Of a stretch of 64,000 bases of DNA, positions 25,366 to 33,888 are shown piece after piece. The notes under the pieces were generated by a model. It saw only the letters and a program-made list of their open reading frames with translations, did not search any database and was not told where the DNA came from. Source of the DNA: Hydrogenophaga sp. RAC07. Its GTDB lineage: Bacteria; Pseudomonadota; Gammaproteobacteria; Burkholderiales; Burkholderiaceae_C. The stretch is taken from NCBI RefSeq assembly GCF_001713375.1, contig NZ_CP016449.1:496001-560000 (forward strand), in the 5' to 3' direction. Position 1 is the first letter of the stretch. Each line of letters opens with the position of its first letter. Made by a program: the position numbers and the translations under genes.

Positions 25366-25974
25366 GTGGGAAAGCGCCGCGAAAACTTCAAGATGGTGGG
25401 CAAGCTCGGCGTGATCACGCTGGGCATGTTTGCCTTCGGCTATGCGCTGGTGCCCATCTACAACGCGATCTGCGAAGCGACCGGCATCAACATCCTGTCG
25501 CTGTCCGACCGGCAGATCCCGGGCGCCACGTCCAAGGCGGCGGCCAACACCCAGGTCGACACCAGCCGCACCATCACGGTGGAGTTCGACGTGAACAGCC
25601 GCGGGCCCTGGCACTTCAAGCCGGCCGTGCGGTCGCTGCAGGTGCACCCGGGCGAGCTGACCACGGTGATGTACGAGTTCCAGAACATCCAGAACCGCAC
25701 GATGGCCGCCCAGGCCATTCCCAGCTATGCGCCCAAGCAGGCCATGGCCCACTTCAACAAGCTCGAGTGTTTCTGCTTCACGCAGTACACCCTGCAGGCG
25801 GGTGAGAAAAAGGAATGGCCGGTGGCCTTTGTGATCGACCCGCGCCTGCCCAGGGACGTGACCACGATCACCTTGTCCTACACCTTCTTTGAAGTGGGTG
25901 GCAAGGTGCCTGCGGCTCCGGCCGATGTGGCCTTTGAACCCGCGACTGCGGTGAAGCCTGCGGGTGCCGTATGA
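25366..25974 (+). CDS. ctaG: cytochrome c oxidase assembly protein CtaG (Cox11 family)
   Basis: 202 residues with one N-terminal membrane anchor (VGKLGVITLGMFAFGYALVP) and a periplasmic copper-binding domain. The Cox11 signature LECFCFTQYTL with its conserved cysteine pair is intact, and VDTSRTITVEFD and YTFFEV strands match. CtaG delivers copper to the CuB site of subunit I. It starts with GTG at 25366. Its stop overlaps the DUF2970 start by 4 nt. Confidence 0.93.
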   Translation: MGKRRENFKMVGKLGVITLGMFAFGYALVPIYNAICEATGINILSLSDRQIPGATSKAAANTQVDTSRTITVEFDVNSRGPWHFKPAVRSLQVHPGELTTVMYEFQNIQNRTMAAQAIPSYAPKQAMAHFNKLECFCFTQYTLQAGEKKEWPVAFVIDPRLPRDVTTITLSYTFFEVGGKVPAAPADVAFEPATAVKPAGAV

Positions 25975-26177
25975 ACGAACCGCTGCACAAGCGCAAAGGT
26001 TCTTTTGTCGGCACGGTCAAGGCCGTGCTCTGGGGTTTTCTGGGTGTGCGCCGCAACGCCGACTACCAGAACGACATTGCCAAACTCAACCCGCTGCACC
26101 TGGTGGCGGTGGGCATCGGCATGGCGTTTCTGTTCGTGCTGGCCCTGATCCTGTTGGTGAACTGGGTGGCGGGCTGA
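25971..26177 (+). CDS. DUF2970 domain protein
   Basis: 68 residues: a short basic N-terminus, the VLWGFLGVRRNADYQ segment, and one membrane helix (VAVGIGMAFLFVLALILLVNW). The family is small, single-spanning and tied to cytochrome oxidase loci in Betaproteobacteria; function unknown. Coupled to ctaG through ATGA. Confidence 0.85.
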   Translation: MNEPLHKRKGSFVGTVKAVLWGFLGVRRNADYQNDIAKLNPLHLVAVGIGMAFLFVLALILLVNWVAG

Positions 26178-26237
26178 AGCCGCCGTTCACCTCGAACGTT
26201 TTTCATCATTCAAACAAGCGACAACACTGGAGTGAGC

Positions 26238-27119
26238 ATGTCAGCAGCATCCCACGGCACAACGCCTTACTACTACGTTCCCGGCCCCTCGCGGCACCCG
26301 GTGATGGCGTCGATCGGTCTGTTCTTCGTCATCCTCGGCGCAGGCCAGTGGATCAACGGTGCGGGTTGGGGCGCGTACTCGCTCGCGTTCGGCATGGCCT
26401 TCTGGCTGTTCGTGCTGTTCCAGTGGTTCAGCGAATCGGTGCGCGAGAGTGAGAGCGGCATGTACGGTCGCAAGATCGACCTGTCGTTCCGCTGGAGCAT
26501 GAGCTGGTTCATCTTCTCGGAAGTCATGTTCTTCGGTGCGTTCTTCACCGCTCTCTGGTGGGCGCGTGTGCACTCGGTGCCGGCTTTGGGTGGCTTCGAG
26601 AACTCACTGATCTGGCCCGACTTCTCGGCCGTGTGGCCCAGCGTTCAGGCTGGCGCCACGGCGTCGCCCGGTGGCATTGTCGAGCCCTTCCAGACCATGG
26701 GCCCGTTCTGGCTGCCCACGATCAACACTGCGCTGCTGCTGACTTCGGGTGTCACGCTCACCATCGCGCACCACGCGCTGCAGGTGGGCAACCGCGGCAA
26801 GACCATCGCCTTCATGTGGATGACGGTGCTGCTGGGCATCGTGTTCTTGATCGTGCAGGGCTATGAGTACTACCACGCCTACACCGATCTGAACCTCAAG
26901 CTCAGCTCCGGCATCTTCGGCTCCACCTTCTTCATGCTGACCGGTTTCCACGGCTTCCACGTGTTCGTGGGCATGCTGATGCTGCTGTTCATCACCCTGC
27001 GCCTGCAGAAGGGGCACTTCACCAAAGACCGCCACTTCGGCTTCGAAGGCGCGGCCTGGTACTGGCACTTCGTGGACGTGGTGTGGCTGGGTCTCTACAT
27101 CCTGGTCTATTGGCTGTGA
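26238..27119 (+). CDS. coxC: cytochrome c oxidase subunit III
   Basis: 293 residues with seven membrane helices. The SEVMFFGAFFTALWW segment, TSGVTLTIAHHAL, TGFHGFHVFVGM and the terminal WYWHFVDVVWLGLYILVYW are the canonical subunit III motifs. It stabilises subunit I and supports proton uptake. GGAG lies 5 nt upstream of ATG 26238, which favours it over the GTG at 26232 that overlaps the GGAG. Confidence 0.95.
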   Translation: MSAASHGTTPYYYVPGPSRHPVMASIGLFFVILGAGQWINGAGWGAYSLAFGMAFWLFVLFQWFSESVRESESGMYGRKIDLSFRWSMSWFIFSEVMFFGAFFTALWWARVHSVPALGGFENSLIWPDFSAVWPSVQAGATASPGGIVEPFQTMGPFWLPTINTALLLTSGVTLTIAHHALQVGNRGKTIAFMWMTVLLGIVFLIVQGYEYYHAYTDLNLKLSSGIFGSTFFMLTGFHGFHVFVGMLMLLFITLRLQKGHFTKDRHFGFEGAAWYWHFVDVVWLGLYILVYWL

Positions 27120-27154
27120 GCGTTCTCCGGGTTGCTCGGCAACCCCGGGTGGCT

Positions 27155-27188
27155 CAACAAAAAAGCGCCATCGGGCGCTTTTTTGTTG
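27155..27188. terminator. bidirectional terminator after coxC
   Basis: A near-perfect 15-bp stem (GCGCC/GGCGC core extended by A-run/T-run and CAAC/GTTG) with an ATCG loop. The flanking six A and six T residues let it act for coxC and for the converging DUF2909 gene. Confidence 0.9.
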
Positions 27189-27215
27189 CTGCAGCAGAAA
27201 CGGGTGGTGGGTTGA

Positions 27216-27458
27216 TCAGCGTTGCAGTGGCAGGCCGGTGGGCTGGATCCAGCCCATCAGGTAGCTGATGAGCACGACCACGAACAGCAGAATGGAAAAG
27301 CCGACACGAAACGCCAGCGCCCTGGCCATGTGGTTCCTGCGGGGCGGGCTGCCTTCGGCGCCGCTGTCGTCGGACTGGCCGCCGCGCATCATGAACACCA
27401 ATGCCGCTCCCAGGCTTCCGAGGATGGCAATGAATGCCGCGATGACCAGGTATTTCAT
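27216..27458 (-). CDS. twin transmembrane protein (DUF2909-like)
   Basis: 80 residues with two hydrophobic helices: residues 2-24 (YLVIAAFIAILGSLGAALVFMM) split by a Gly/Asp/Ser loop and RNHMARALAFRVG, then a second helix (SILLFVVVLISYLMG). It matches the small 'twin transmembrane' family located in the opposite orientation inside Burkholderiales oxidase loci. It diverges from the SURF1 gene by 72 nt. Function unknown; an oxidase-related role is inferred from conserved position. Confidence 0.75.
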   Translation of the reverse strand: MKYLVIAAFIAILGSLGAALVFMMRGGQSDDSGAEGSPPRRNHMARALAFRVGFSILLFVVVLISYLMGWIQPTGLPLQR

Positions 27459-27530
27459 GGCTCGAATTATCGGGGGAGCCGGTCTGCCCGGTGTCGCGAT
27501 GGGTTTCGCTCCAAAGCCGGGAGCAGGGTC

Positions 27531-28271
27531 ATGATGTCGGCCCGGGCCCGCTTCGCTGTGGTCACTGTGGCCACCGTGTTCACCATGGCGGTCACCGCAT
27601 CGCTGGGTTTCTGGCAACTCGACCGCGCCGGCCAGAAGATCGCCTTGCAAGCGCAGATCGACCAGCGCGCGAAGCTCCCTGCGTGGCAAATAGCGGATCT
27701 CCTGGGGGCCGCCGACCCGATGCAAGGCGTGCACCGGCCGGTGCAGCTGCGGGGTCAGTGGGTGAGCGACGCCTCCGTGTTTCTGGACAACCGGCAGATG
27801 AGCGCCCGCAACGGTTTCATTCTGGTCACGCCGCTCAGACTCACGGGCAGTCCACAAACGGTGCTGGTGCAGCGCGGATGGGTGCCGCGCGATTTCACCG
27901 ACCGCAGCCGCGTGCCCACCATCGACACGCCCTCGGGCGAGGTGCTGGTGGAGGGGCGCTTGGCCCCGCCACCGGGCAAGCTATACGAGCTGGGCGAGGC
28001 GGGGACGGGTGCGATCCGGCAAAATATCGACCTTGGCTCTTTTGCCCAGGAGACGGGTCTGATCTTGCTGGCCGTGTCCGTGCAACAGACCGGCGCCTCC
28101 CCCGAAGGACTTTTGCGTGAGTGGCCGCGCGCGGCGGTCGGGGTCGACAAGCACCACGGTTATGCCTTCCAGTGGTTTGGCTTGTGCGCGCTGGCAGGCC
28201 TGCTCTATCTCTGGTTTCAAATCATCTCCCCCCGCCGAAAGCGCATTTCCCATGGCACAGACGCCCGATGA
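27531..28271 (+). CDS. SURF1 family protein
   Basis: 246 residues with an N-terminal helix (VVTVATVFTMAVTASLGFWQL) and a C-terminal helix (FGLCALAGLLYLWF) flanking a periplasmic domain, the SURF1 topology. Family motifs are LGFWQLDR, the RPVQLRGQW region, VLVQRGWVPRDF and HHGYAFQWF. SURF1 helps place haem a in subunit I. Two adjacent ATG codons exist (27531 and 27534). The 3' end overlaps the next gene by 20 nt. Confidence 0.9.
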   Translation: MMSARARFAVVTVATVFTMAVTASLGFWQLDRAGQKIALQAQIDQRAKLPAWQIADLLGAADPMQGVHRPVQLRGQWVSDASVFLDNRQMSARNGFILVTPLRLTGSPQTVLVQRGWVPRDFTDRSRVPTIDTPSGEVLVEGRLAPPPGKLYELGEAGTGAIRQNIDLGSFAQETGLILLAVSVQQTGASPEGLLREWPRAAVGVDKHHGYAFQWFGLCALAGLLYLWFQIISPRRKRISHGTDAR

Positions 28272-28929
28272 ACCCCTGACCCTCACCGTGCACAGCCTGC
28301 CTCCGCTCGACCAGGCGGGCGCCGGCGCCGTGGTGAATGCCCGTTCCGGACGTTGGAAGCTGTTGGGCCTTGCGCTGGTGTGTGTGGCGCCGGTGGTGGC
28401 CTCTTACCTCACTTACTACGTGATCCGCCCCGAGGGCCGGCGCAACTACGGCGAGTTGATCGACCCGCAGCGTCCGCTGCCTGCCATCACCGCCGTCAAT
28501 GCCCAGGGCCAGACGGTGCCACTGGCGACGCTCAAGGACCAGTGGCTGCTGATCAGCGTGGCCGACAGCGCCTGCGTCGAGGCTTGCCAGGAACACTTGC
28601 TGCTGCAGCGCCAGTTGCGGGAAACACTGGGTCGTGAAAAGGATCGGCTGGACTGGGTCTGGCTGCGCACCGGCGACACGCCCCTGACCGAACCCTTGAA
28701 GCAGGCAACGTCTGCCGCCCAGGTGTTGCAGATCGAAACGCAGGCGCTGGCCGCGTGGCTGCGACCTGCGGCCGGCCAGAAGATCGAAGACCACCTCTAC
28801 GTGGTCGATCCGCTGGGCAACTGGATGATGCGTTTCCCCGCCAACATCGATCCCAAAAAGGCCAAGGGAGACCTGGATCGCCTGCTGCGAGCCTCCGCCT
28901 TCTGGGACAAAGCCGGCCGGATGCCATGA
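28252..28929 (+). CDS. SCO-like membrane-anchored thioredoxin-fold protein
   Basis: 225 residues: a cytoplasmic N-terminus, one membrane helix (LLGLALVCVAPVVASYLTYY) and a periplasmic domain with a thioredoxin-like layout (TVPLATLKDQWLLISV, then CVEAC, and VVDPLGNWMMRFP near the end). CVEAC has the CxxxC spacing of the SCO copper site, but the SCO-typical distal His is not evident. Set between SURF1 and cox15, it probably reduces or carries copper for oxidase assembly. It overlaps the SURF1 gene by 20 nt, indicating coupling. Confidence 0.75.
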   Translation: MAQTPDEPLTLTVHSLPPLDQAGAGAVVNARSGRWKLLGLALVCVAPVVASYLTYYVIRPEGRRNYGELIDPQRPLPAITAVNAQGQTVPLATLKDQWLLISVADSACVEACQEHLLLQRQLRETLGREKDRLDWVWLRTGDTPLTEPLKQATSAAQVLQIETQALAAWLRPAAGQKIEDHLYVVDPLGNWMMRFPANIDPKKAKGDLDRLLRASAFWDKAGRMP

Positions 28930-28932
28930 TGA

Positions 28933-29013
28933 ACCCCCACGCTCCGCACTTCGTGTCGTCGCTGCCCCCCGAGGGGGCGCAGGCCCGCCTTGAGGCGGCT
29001 CGGCGGAGGACCT
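28933..29013. repeat. dispersed GC-rich repeat, type 1 copy, before cox15
   Basis: About 80 nt filling the gap between the SCO-like gene and cox15. It shares the CCCCCAC-CTCCGC core and the CCCCCCGAGGGGGC hairpin with the copy inside pcaJ, then continues with GCAGGCCCGCCTTGAGGCGG, itself a small hairpin. Here it is non-coding. Confidence 0.75.
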
Positions 29014-29016
29014 GAC

Positions 29017-30183
29017 ATGGACACCCAACCCCTCTACGACCTCGCCCCCATTGCCCGCATCATGTTGCTGGGTGTGGTGATCGCGCTCGGCCCGCTGGCC
29101 TGGGTTTGGGTGCGCAACCGCCATGCACCGCCCGCGCAGCGCCTGCGGGTGCTCACGCTGGTCACCTTGTTCCTCACCTTCGATCTGGTGCTCTTTGGCG
29201 CCTTCACGCGCCTGACCGATTCGGGTCTGGGTTGCCCCGACTGGCCGGGCTGTTACGGCAGCGTGAGCCCTGTGGGTGCGAGTGCCGCCATTGCCGCTGC
29301 GCAGGAAGCCATGCCCACCGGCCCGGTGACCTTCTCCAAGGCCTGGATCGAAATGATCCACCGGTACCTCGCCACCGCGGTGGGCGTGTTGATCCTCGTG
29401 CTCGCGCTGGTGAGCTGGCTGGAGCGCAAGCGCCTGTCGGTGTCGTGTGTGTGGCCGCTGGTCACGCTGGTGTGGGTCTGCGTGCAGGGCGCGTTCGGCG
29501 CGCTCACCGTCACCATGAAATTGTTCCCGGCCATCGTCACCCTGCACCTGCTGGGTGGACTGGGGCTCCTGGCGCTGCTGCGCGCCCAGTCGGTGGCCTA
29601 CCAGCTGGCCAGGCCCGGTGACCGTGGGCCGTTGCCGTTGCCGGCGCGCCTGCGCACCGCGCTGGTGGCGGTCACTGTGTTGCTGTGGCTGCAAATCGCG
29701 CTGGGTGGCTGGGTCAGCACCAACTACGCCGTGCTGGCCTGCAGCGAATTTCCCACCTGCCAGGGCAGCTGGTGGCCGAGCATGGACTTTCGCGAGGGCT
29801 TCACCTTGTGGCGCCACCTCGGCTTGAACAGTGCAGGCGAAGCCATTGCGTTCCCGGCCCTCACCGCCATCCACTATGTGCACCGCCTCATGGCCTTTGT
29901 GGTGCTGGGCGCCATGGTGTGGCTGGGCTGGCGCCTGTGGCGTGTGCCCGGCATGGGCCGCACCGCGCGTGCCTTGCTGCTGCTGGCCCTCTGGCAGTTT
30001 GTCAGCGGCCTGACCAATGTGGTCCTCGACTGGCCGTTGTTGGCCGCCGTGGGCCACACGGCCGGTGCCGCCGCGCTGGTGATCGTCTTCACTGGCGCAC
30101 TCAGCGGCACGCGCAGTGCCGCAACCCGCCGCGCCGAAGTCCCTGGCGCTGGCGCCCTGAACATGTTCCGATCGATCCCATGA
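29017..30183 (+). CDS. ctaA: haem A synthase, COX15/CtaA family
   Basis: 388 residues with eight membrane helices in two homologous halves. The family cysteine pair is in [11 protein letters not shown] and a second pair in [11 protein letters not shown]; haem-ligand histidines are in [23 protein letters not shown] and GHTAGAA. It oxidises haem O to haem A for the aa3 oxidase. The ATG at 29017 follows the repeat, with GGAGGA 8 nt upstream. It overlaps ctaB by 4 nt. Confidence 0.93.
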   Translation: MDTQPLYDLAPIARIMLLGVVIALGPLAWVWVRNRHAPPAQRLRVLTLVTLFLTFDLVLFGAFTRLTDSGLGCPDWPGCYGSVSPVGASAAIAAAQEAMPTGPVTFSKAWIEMIHRYLATAVGVLILVLALVSWLERKRLSVSCVWPLVTLVWVCVQGAFGALTVTMKLFPAIVTLHLLGGLGLLALLRAQSVAYQLARPGDRGPLPLPARLRTALVAVTVLLWLQIALGGWVSTNYAVLACSEFPTCQGSWWPSMDFREGFTLWRHLGLNSAGEAIAFPALTAIHYVHRLMAFVVLGAMVWLGWRLWRVPGMGRTARALLLLALWQFVSGLTNVVLDWPLLAAVGHTAGAAALVIVFTGALSGTRSAATRRAEVPGAGALNMFRSIP

Positions 30184-31085
30184 GCGCCGCATCCTCTCCT
30201 TCTGTGGCCGTGGCCTTGCCCTCGGTCTGGCGCCAGTACCACGCGCTGACCAAGCCGCGTGTGATCCAGCTCATCGTGTTCTGTGCGCTGATCGGCATGG
30301 TGCTGGCGGTGCCCGGAGTGCCCACCTGGGCGCAGGTGCAGCTCGCGGCCATCGCGTGTTTCGGCATCTGGCTCGTGGCCGGTGCCGCCGCCGCCTTCAA
30401 CTGCGTGGTCGAGCAACACATCGACGCCAAGATGAAACGCACCGCCTGGCGCCCCACCGCCAAAGGGCAGCTCACCAACGGCAAGACGCTGTCGTTTTCG
30501 GCCGTGCTCTGTGGTGCCGGTTCGGCGGTGCTGTACTTCGCGGTCAACCCGCTGACCATGTGGCTGACCTTCGCCACCTTCGTGGGCTACGCGGTGGTCT
30601 ACACCGTGATCCTCAAGCCACTCACCCCGCAGAACATCGTGATCGGCGGTGCGTCGGGCGCCATGCCCCCGGTGCTGGGCTGGGCCGCCATGACCGGCGT
30701 GGTCTCGCCCGAAGCGCTGATCCTGTTCCTCATCATCTTCCTCTGGACCCCGCCGCACTTCTGGGCGCTGGCGCTCTACCGTGTGGAGGACTACCGCAAG
30801 TCGGGCCTGCCCATGCTGCCGGTCACGCACGGGTCCGAGTTCACGCGCCTGCAGATCCTGCTCTACACCTTCGTGCTGTTCGCAGCCTGCCTCATGCCTT
30901 TCATGATGCGCATGAGCGGATGGTTCTACCTGGCCAGCGCCATCGCCCTGAGCATCGGCTTCTGCGGCTATGCGTGGGCCCTGTGGCGCAACTACTCCGA
31001 CGCGCTCGCGCGCAAGACCTTCCGCTTCTCGTTGATCCACCTGTCACTGCTGTTCGCCGCGCTGTTGATCGACCACTACCTGTGA
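30180..31085 (+). CDS. ctaB: protohaem IX farnesyltransferase (haem O synthase)
   Basis: 301 residues, about nine membrane helices, UbiA superfamily. The polyprenyl-diphosphate site is in [19 protein letters not shown], and a second Asp-containing loop in [18 protein letters not shown]. It attaches a farnesyl group to haem B, giving haem O for CtaA. Coupled to ctaA by an ATGA overlap; the SCO gene follows 5 nt later. Confidence 0.95.
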   Translation: MSAASSPSVAVALPSVWRQYHALTKPRVIQLIVFCALIGMVLAVPGVPTWAQVQLAAIACFGIWLVAGAAAAFNCVVEQHIDAKMKRTAWRPTAKGQLTNGKTLSFSAVLCGAGSAVLYFAVNPLTMWLTFATFVGYAVVYTVILKPLTPQNIVIGGASGAMPPVLGWAAMTGVVSPEALILFLIIFLWTPPHFWALALYRVEDYRKSGLPMLPVTHGSEFTRLQILLYTFVLFAACLMPFMMRMSGWFYLASAIALSIGFCGYAWALWRNYSDALARKTFRFSLIHLSLLFAALLIDHYL

Positions 31086-31090
31086 CCACT

Positions 31091-31699
31091 ATGTCTTCCC
31101 GCACCGCACTCACCCGCCGTCATCTCTTGGGCGCCACGCTCGGCGCCACCGGCCTGTTCATCGCCGGTTGCAGCGAACAGGCCGCCAGTTTCTCCGGCAT
31201 CGACATCACCGGCGCTGACTACGCCACCGGCTTTTCGTTGACCGACCACAACGGCCAGGCGCGCACGCTGGCCGACTTCAAGGGCAAGGCCGTGGTGCTG
31301 TTCTTCGGCTTCACGCAGTGCCCCGACGTGTGCCCGACCACCATGACCGAACTGGCCGAGGCCAGGCGCTTGTTGGGTGCCGATGGTGAGCGGGTGCAGG
31401 GCCTGTTCGTGAGCATCGACCCCGAGCGCGACACGCCGGAGATCATGAAGCAGTACATGGCCAGTTTTGACCCCAGCTTTCTTGCGCTGTACGCCGCGCC
31501 CGATCAGCTGGCTGCGCTCGCCAAGAGCTACAAGATGTACTACAAGAAAGTCGATGGCCCCACCCCCACCAGCTACACGATGGACCACTCGGCCGGCAGC
31601 TACGTGTACGACCCGCAAGGCCGCATCCGGCTGTACCACCGTTACGGCAGCGGCGCGCCTGCCCTGGCTGCCGATCTGAAGAAGCTCTTGGCCGGTTGA
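31091..31699 (+). CDS. SCO family copper chaperone lipoprotein
   Basis: 202 residues. The N-terminus SRTALTRRHLLGATLG has a twin-arginine motif followed by a lipobox-like GLFIAGC, so it is probably a Tat- or Sec-exported lipoprotein. The SCO fold shows GFTQCPDVCPTTM (CxxxC copper site) and the distal His in YTMDHSAGSYVYD. SCO proteins load or reduce the CuA centre of subunit II. It ends the oxidase assembly operon before a strong terminator. Confidence 0.93.
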   Translation: MSSRTALTRRHLLGATLGATGLFIAGCSEQAASFSGIDITGADYATGFSLTDHNGQARTLADFKGKAVVLFFGFTQCPDVCPTTMTELAEARRLLGADGERVQGLFVSIDPERDTPEIMKQYMASFDPSFLALYAAPDQLAALAKSYKMYYKKVDGPTPTSYTMDHSAGSYVYDPQGRIRLYHRYGSGAPALAADLKKLLAG

Positions 31700-31710
31700 C
31701 AGTCCGTTCG

Positions 31711-31752
31711 CTCCAACAAAAACAGCGCCCAAGGGCGCTGTTTTTGTTGGAG
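31711..31752. terminator. strong bidirectional terminator at the end of the oxidase locus
   Basis: A perfect 20-bp stem with a nominal 2-nt loop, GC-rich at the top (CAGCGCCC) with A5/T5 tracts lower down. Its lower stem (CAACAAAAA) resembles that of the terminator after coxC. It serves the SCO gene and the converging Bug-protein gene. Confidence 0.92.
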
Positions 31753-31762
31753 CCCGTTGCGC

Positions 31763-32740
31763 TCAGTCGACCTTGGCGCCGCTGAGCTTGACCAGGCGTT
31801 CGTACTTGACGCGTTCGCGGTTCATGAACTCGCCGAACTGCTCGGGTGAGTTGGGAGCGGGCTCGGCCAGCAGCAGACCAAAGCGGGTCTTCACCTCGGG
31901 CGACTTGAGGGCGTCGGTGAAGGCGGTGTTGAGCTTGCGCACCGTCTCGGCTGGCGTGCCGGCCGGCGCCACCAGGCCCCACCAGGTGTCGATCTCGAAG
32001 CCGGGCAGGGTGGCCGCCACGGTGGGCACGTCGGGCAGCACGTTGCTGCGCTGCAGGGTGGTCACGGCCAGGGCCTTGAGGCGGCCCGAACGGATGTTGG
32101 GTGCGGCGGTGGCGAGGTTGTCAAAGTTGAAGTCGACCTGCCCCGAGAGCAGGCCGATCTGGGCCGGGTTGCCGCCGTTGTAGGGAATGTGCACCGCAAA
32201 GATGCCGGCCTGGTTCTTGAACAGCTCACCCGCCAAGTGGCCCGCGCTGCCGTTGCCGCCCGAGCCGTAGTTGAGCTTGCCCGGGTTGGCCTTGCCGTAG
32301 GCGATGAGGTCGGCCAGGCTGTTGATGTTCAGGCGCGTGGCGGCTTCGGCGTTCATCACCAGCACGTTGGGCACACGCAGCATCTGGGTGATGGGCGCGA
32401 AGTCCTTCGCCGGGTCGTAGGGCAGTTTGCTGAACAGCCAGGGGTTGATGCCGTGCGACGCCGTGGTGGCAATGCCCAGCGTGAGGCCATCGGGCGCCGC
32501 CTTGGCCGCTGCGCTCACACCGATATTGCCGCCCGCGCCGGCCCGGTTGTCCACGATCACCGTGCCCAGCGATCCCTTGACCGCTTCGGCCAGCACGCGC
32601 GCTGTCACATCGATCGGGCCACCCGCTGCGAAGGGCACGATGATGCGCGTGGTGGGCGTCTGCGCCAGCGCAAAGCCAGGCAGGGCCAGGGTGGCCGAGG
32701 CCAGCGCTGCGTGGGTGATCAGATGGCGGCGGTTCAGCAT
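31763..32740 (-). CDS. tripartite tricarboxylate transporter (Bug/TctC) substrate-binding protein
   Basis: 325 residues with a signal peptide ending ALAQTP. The Bug family motifs are present: IIVPFAAGGPIDVTAR, VIVDNRAGAGGNIG and NYGSGGNGSAGHLAGELF. These periplasmic proteins bind carboxylates for TctAB carriers, but Burkholderiales carry many copies without an adjacent permease, as here. The ligand cannot be read from sequence. The gene is isolated, ending at the bidirectional terminator. Confidence 0.9.
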   Translation of the reverse strand: MLNRRHLITHAALASATLALPGFALAQTPTTRIIVPFAAGGPIDVTARVLAEAVKGSLGTVIVDNRAGAGGNIGVSAAAKAAPDGLTLGIATTASHGINPWLFSKLPYDPAKDFAPITQMLRVPNVLVMNAEAATRLNINSLADLIAYGKANPGKLNYGSGGNGSAGHLAGELFKNQAGIFAVHIPYNGGNPAQIGLLSGQVDFNFDNLATAAPNIRSGRLKALAVTTLQRSNVLPDVPTVAATLPGFEIDTWWGLVAPAGTPAETVRKLNTAFTDALKSPEVKTRFGLLLAEPAPNSPEQFGEFMNRERVKYERLVKLSGAKVD

Positions 32741-32769
32741 GAGAGGTCTCCTGTCGTTGTTGAGAAAGC

Positions 32770-33804
32770 TCAGGCCACTTTGTCCGCAGCGCTGGTGAAG
32801 GAATCGGCGAAGAAAGCTTCTTCCGGCAAACCGGCTTTGCCCACGTAGTCGCGCTTGGCCGACTCGATCACGATGGGCGCGCCGCAGGCATAGACCTCAT
32901 GACCCGAGAGGTCGGGCAGGTCCTGCAAAACCGCTTCGTGCACCAAGCCGGTGCGGCCGGTCCATTCGTCGTCGGGCAGGGCATTGGACACCACCGGCAC
33001 ATAACGCAGGTTCGGCATTTCGGCCAACCGCGCTTCGATCCAGGCGCTCTGGTACAGGTCGGCCGGACGCCGGCCACCCCAGTACAGCGTGGCTTCGCGC
33101 GTGATGCCCTTGAACTGCATGTGCTCGATGACCGCCTTGATGGGTGCGAAGCCCGTGCCCGAGGCCAGCAGCACCATGGGCTTGTCGCTGTCTTCGCGCA
33201 GGAAAAAGCTGCCGTACGGCCCTTCGATGCGCAGGATGTCTTTCTCTTTCATGGGGCCGAACACGTGGTCGGTGAACTTGCCACCCGGCATGTGGCGCAC
33301 ATGCAGTTCGAGCGAAGGCGCAGCGGTTTGTGTGTGGGGCGCGTTGGCCATCGAATAGCTGCGACGGTCGCCGTCGCGCAGCAGAAATTCCACGTACTGG
33401 CCCGCGTGGTACTGGAAGGTGTCGCTCGCGGGCAGCTGCAGGCGCAGCACCATCACATCGTGCGAGGCGCGCTCCAGGGCGCTCACGCGCACCGGCATCT
33501 TCTTGATCGGGAAAGCCCCCGCCTCGGTGACCTGGCGCGATTCGATCACCACGTCGCTGTGCGCCACGCCGCAGCACGTCAACACATAACCAGCCGCCTC
33601 CTCGTCGGCGCTCAGGGCCTTGGGCTGGTGCGGGCCGTGCACCACCGTGCCGGAGATCAGCTTGCATTTGCAGGAGCCGCAAGCCCCGTCCTTGCAGCCG
33701 TACGGCAGACCAATGCCTTGCCGGATGCCGGCGGCCAGCATGGCCTCGTCGGGCTCGGCGGTGAAGAGGCGCCCACTGGGCTCGACGGTGATGGTGAATG
33801 TCAT
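32770..33804 (-). CDS. 2Fe-2S ferredoxin/FNR-type flavoprotein reductase (annotated class: CDP-6-deoxy-delta-3,4-glucoseen reductase-like)
   Basis: 344 residues. A plant-type ferredoxin domain (residues 1-90) holds the 2Fe-2S cysteines in GCKDGACGSCKCK and TCCG. An FAD domain (RSYSMANAP) and an NAD domain (LLASGTGFAPIKAVIEHM, VYACGAP) follow. It carries electrons from NADH through FAD to the Fe-S centre. The common annotation as a sugar-dehydration reductase is by homology only; no sugar genes are near, and a partner oxygenase is not visible. It diverges from the epimerase gene by 84 nt. Confidence 0.88.
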   Translation of the reverse strand: MTFTITVEPSGRLFTAEPDEAMLAAGIRQGIGLPYGCKDGACGSCKCKLISGTVVHGPHQPKALSADEEAAGYVLTCCGVAHSDVVIESRQVTEAGAFPIKKMPVRVSALERASHDVMVLRLQLPASDTFQYHAGQYVEFLLRDGDRRSYSMANAPHTQTAAPSLELHVRHMPGGKFTDHVFGPMKEKDILRIEGPYGSFFLREDSDKPMVLLASGTGFAPIKAVIEHMQFKGITREATLYWGGRRPADLYQSAWIEARLAEMPNLRYVPVVSNALPDDEWTGRTGLVHEAVLQDLPDLSGHEVYACGAPIVIESAKRDYVGKAGLPEEAFFADSFTSAADKVA

Positions 33805-33888
33805 ACTGGCACTGGATGAGTGGAGAGGCCCGACAGCACCGATGGCGCCTGTGCGGCAACCGGTCATTGTCTCAAATTCGGAACTTGC

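Noticed and set aside
22309..25752. A very long open frame (over 1100 codons) on the minus strand across coxB, coxA and ctaG
   Set aside because: It is an antisense shadow of high-GC coding genes. Its product is His/Gly/Asp-rich low-complexity without any recognisable family, while the plus-strand genes are unmistakable.
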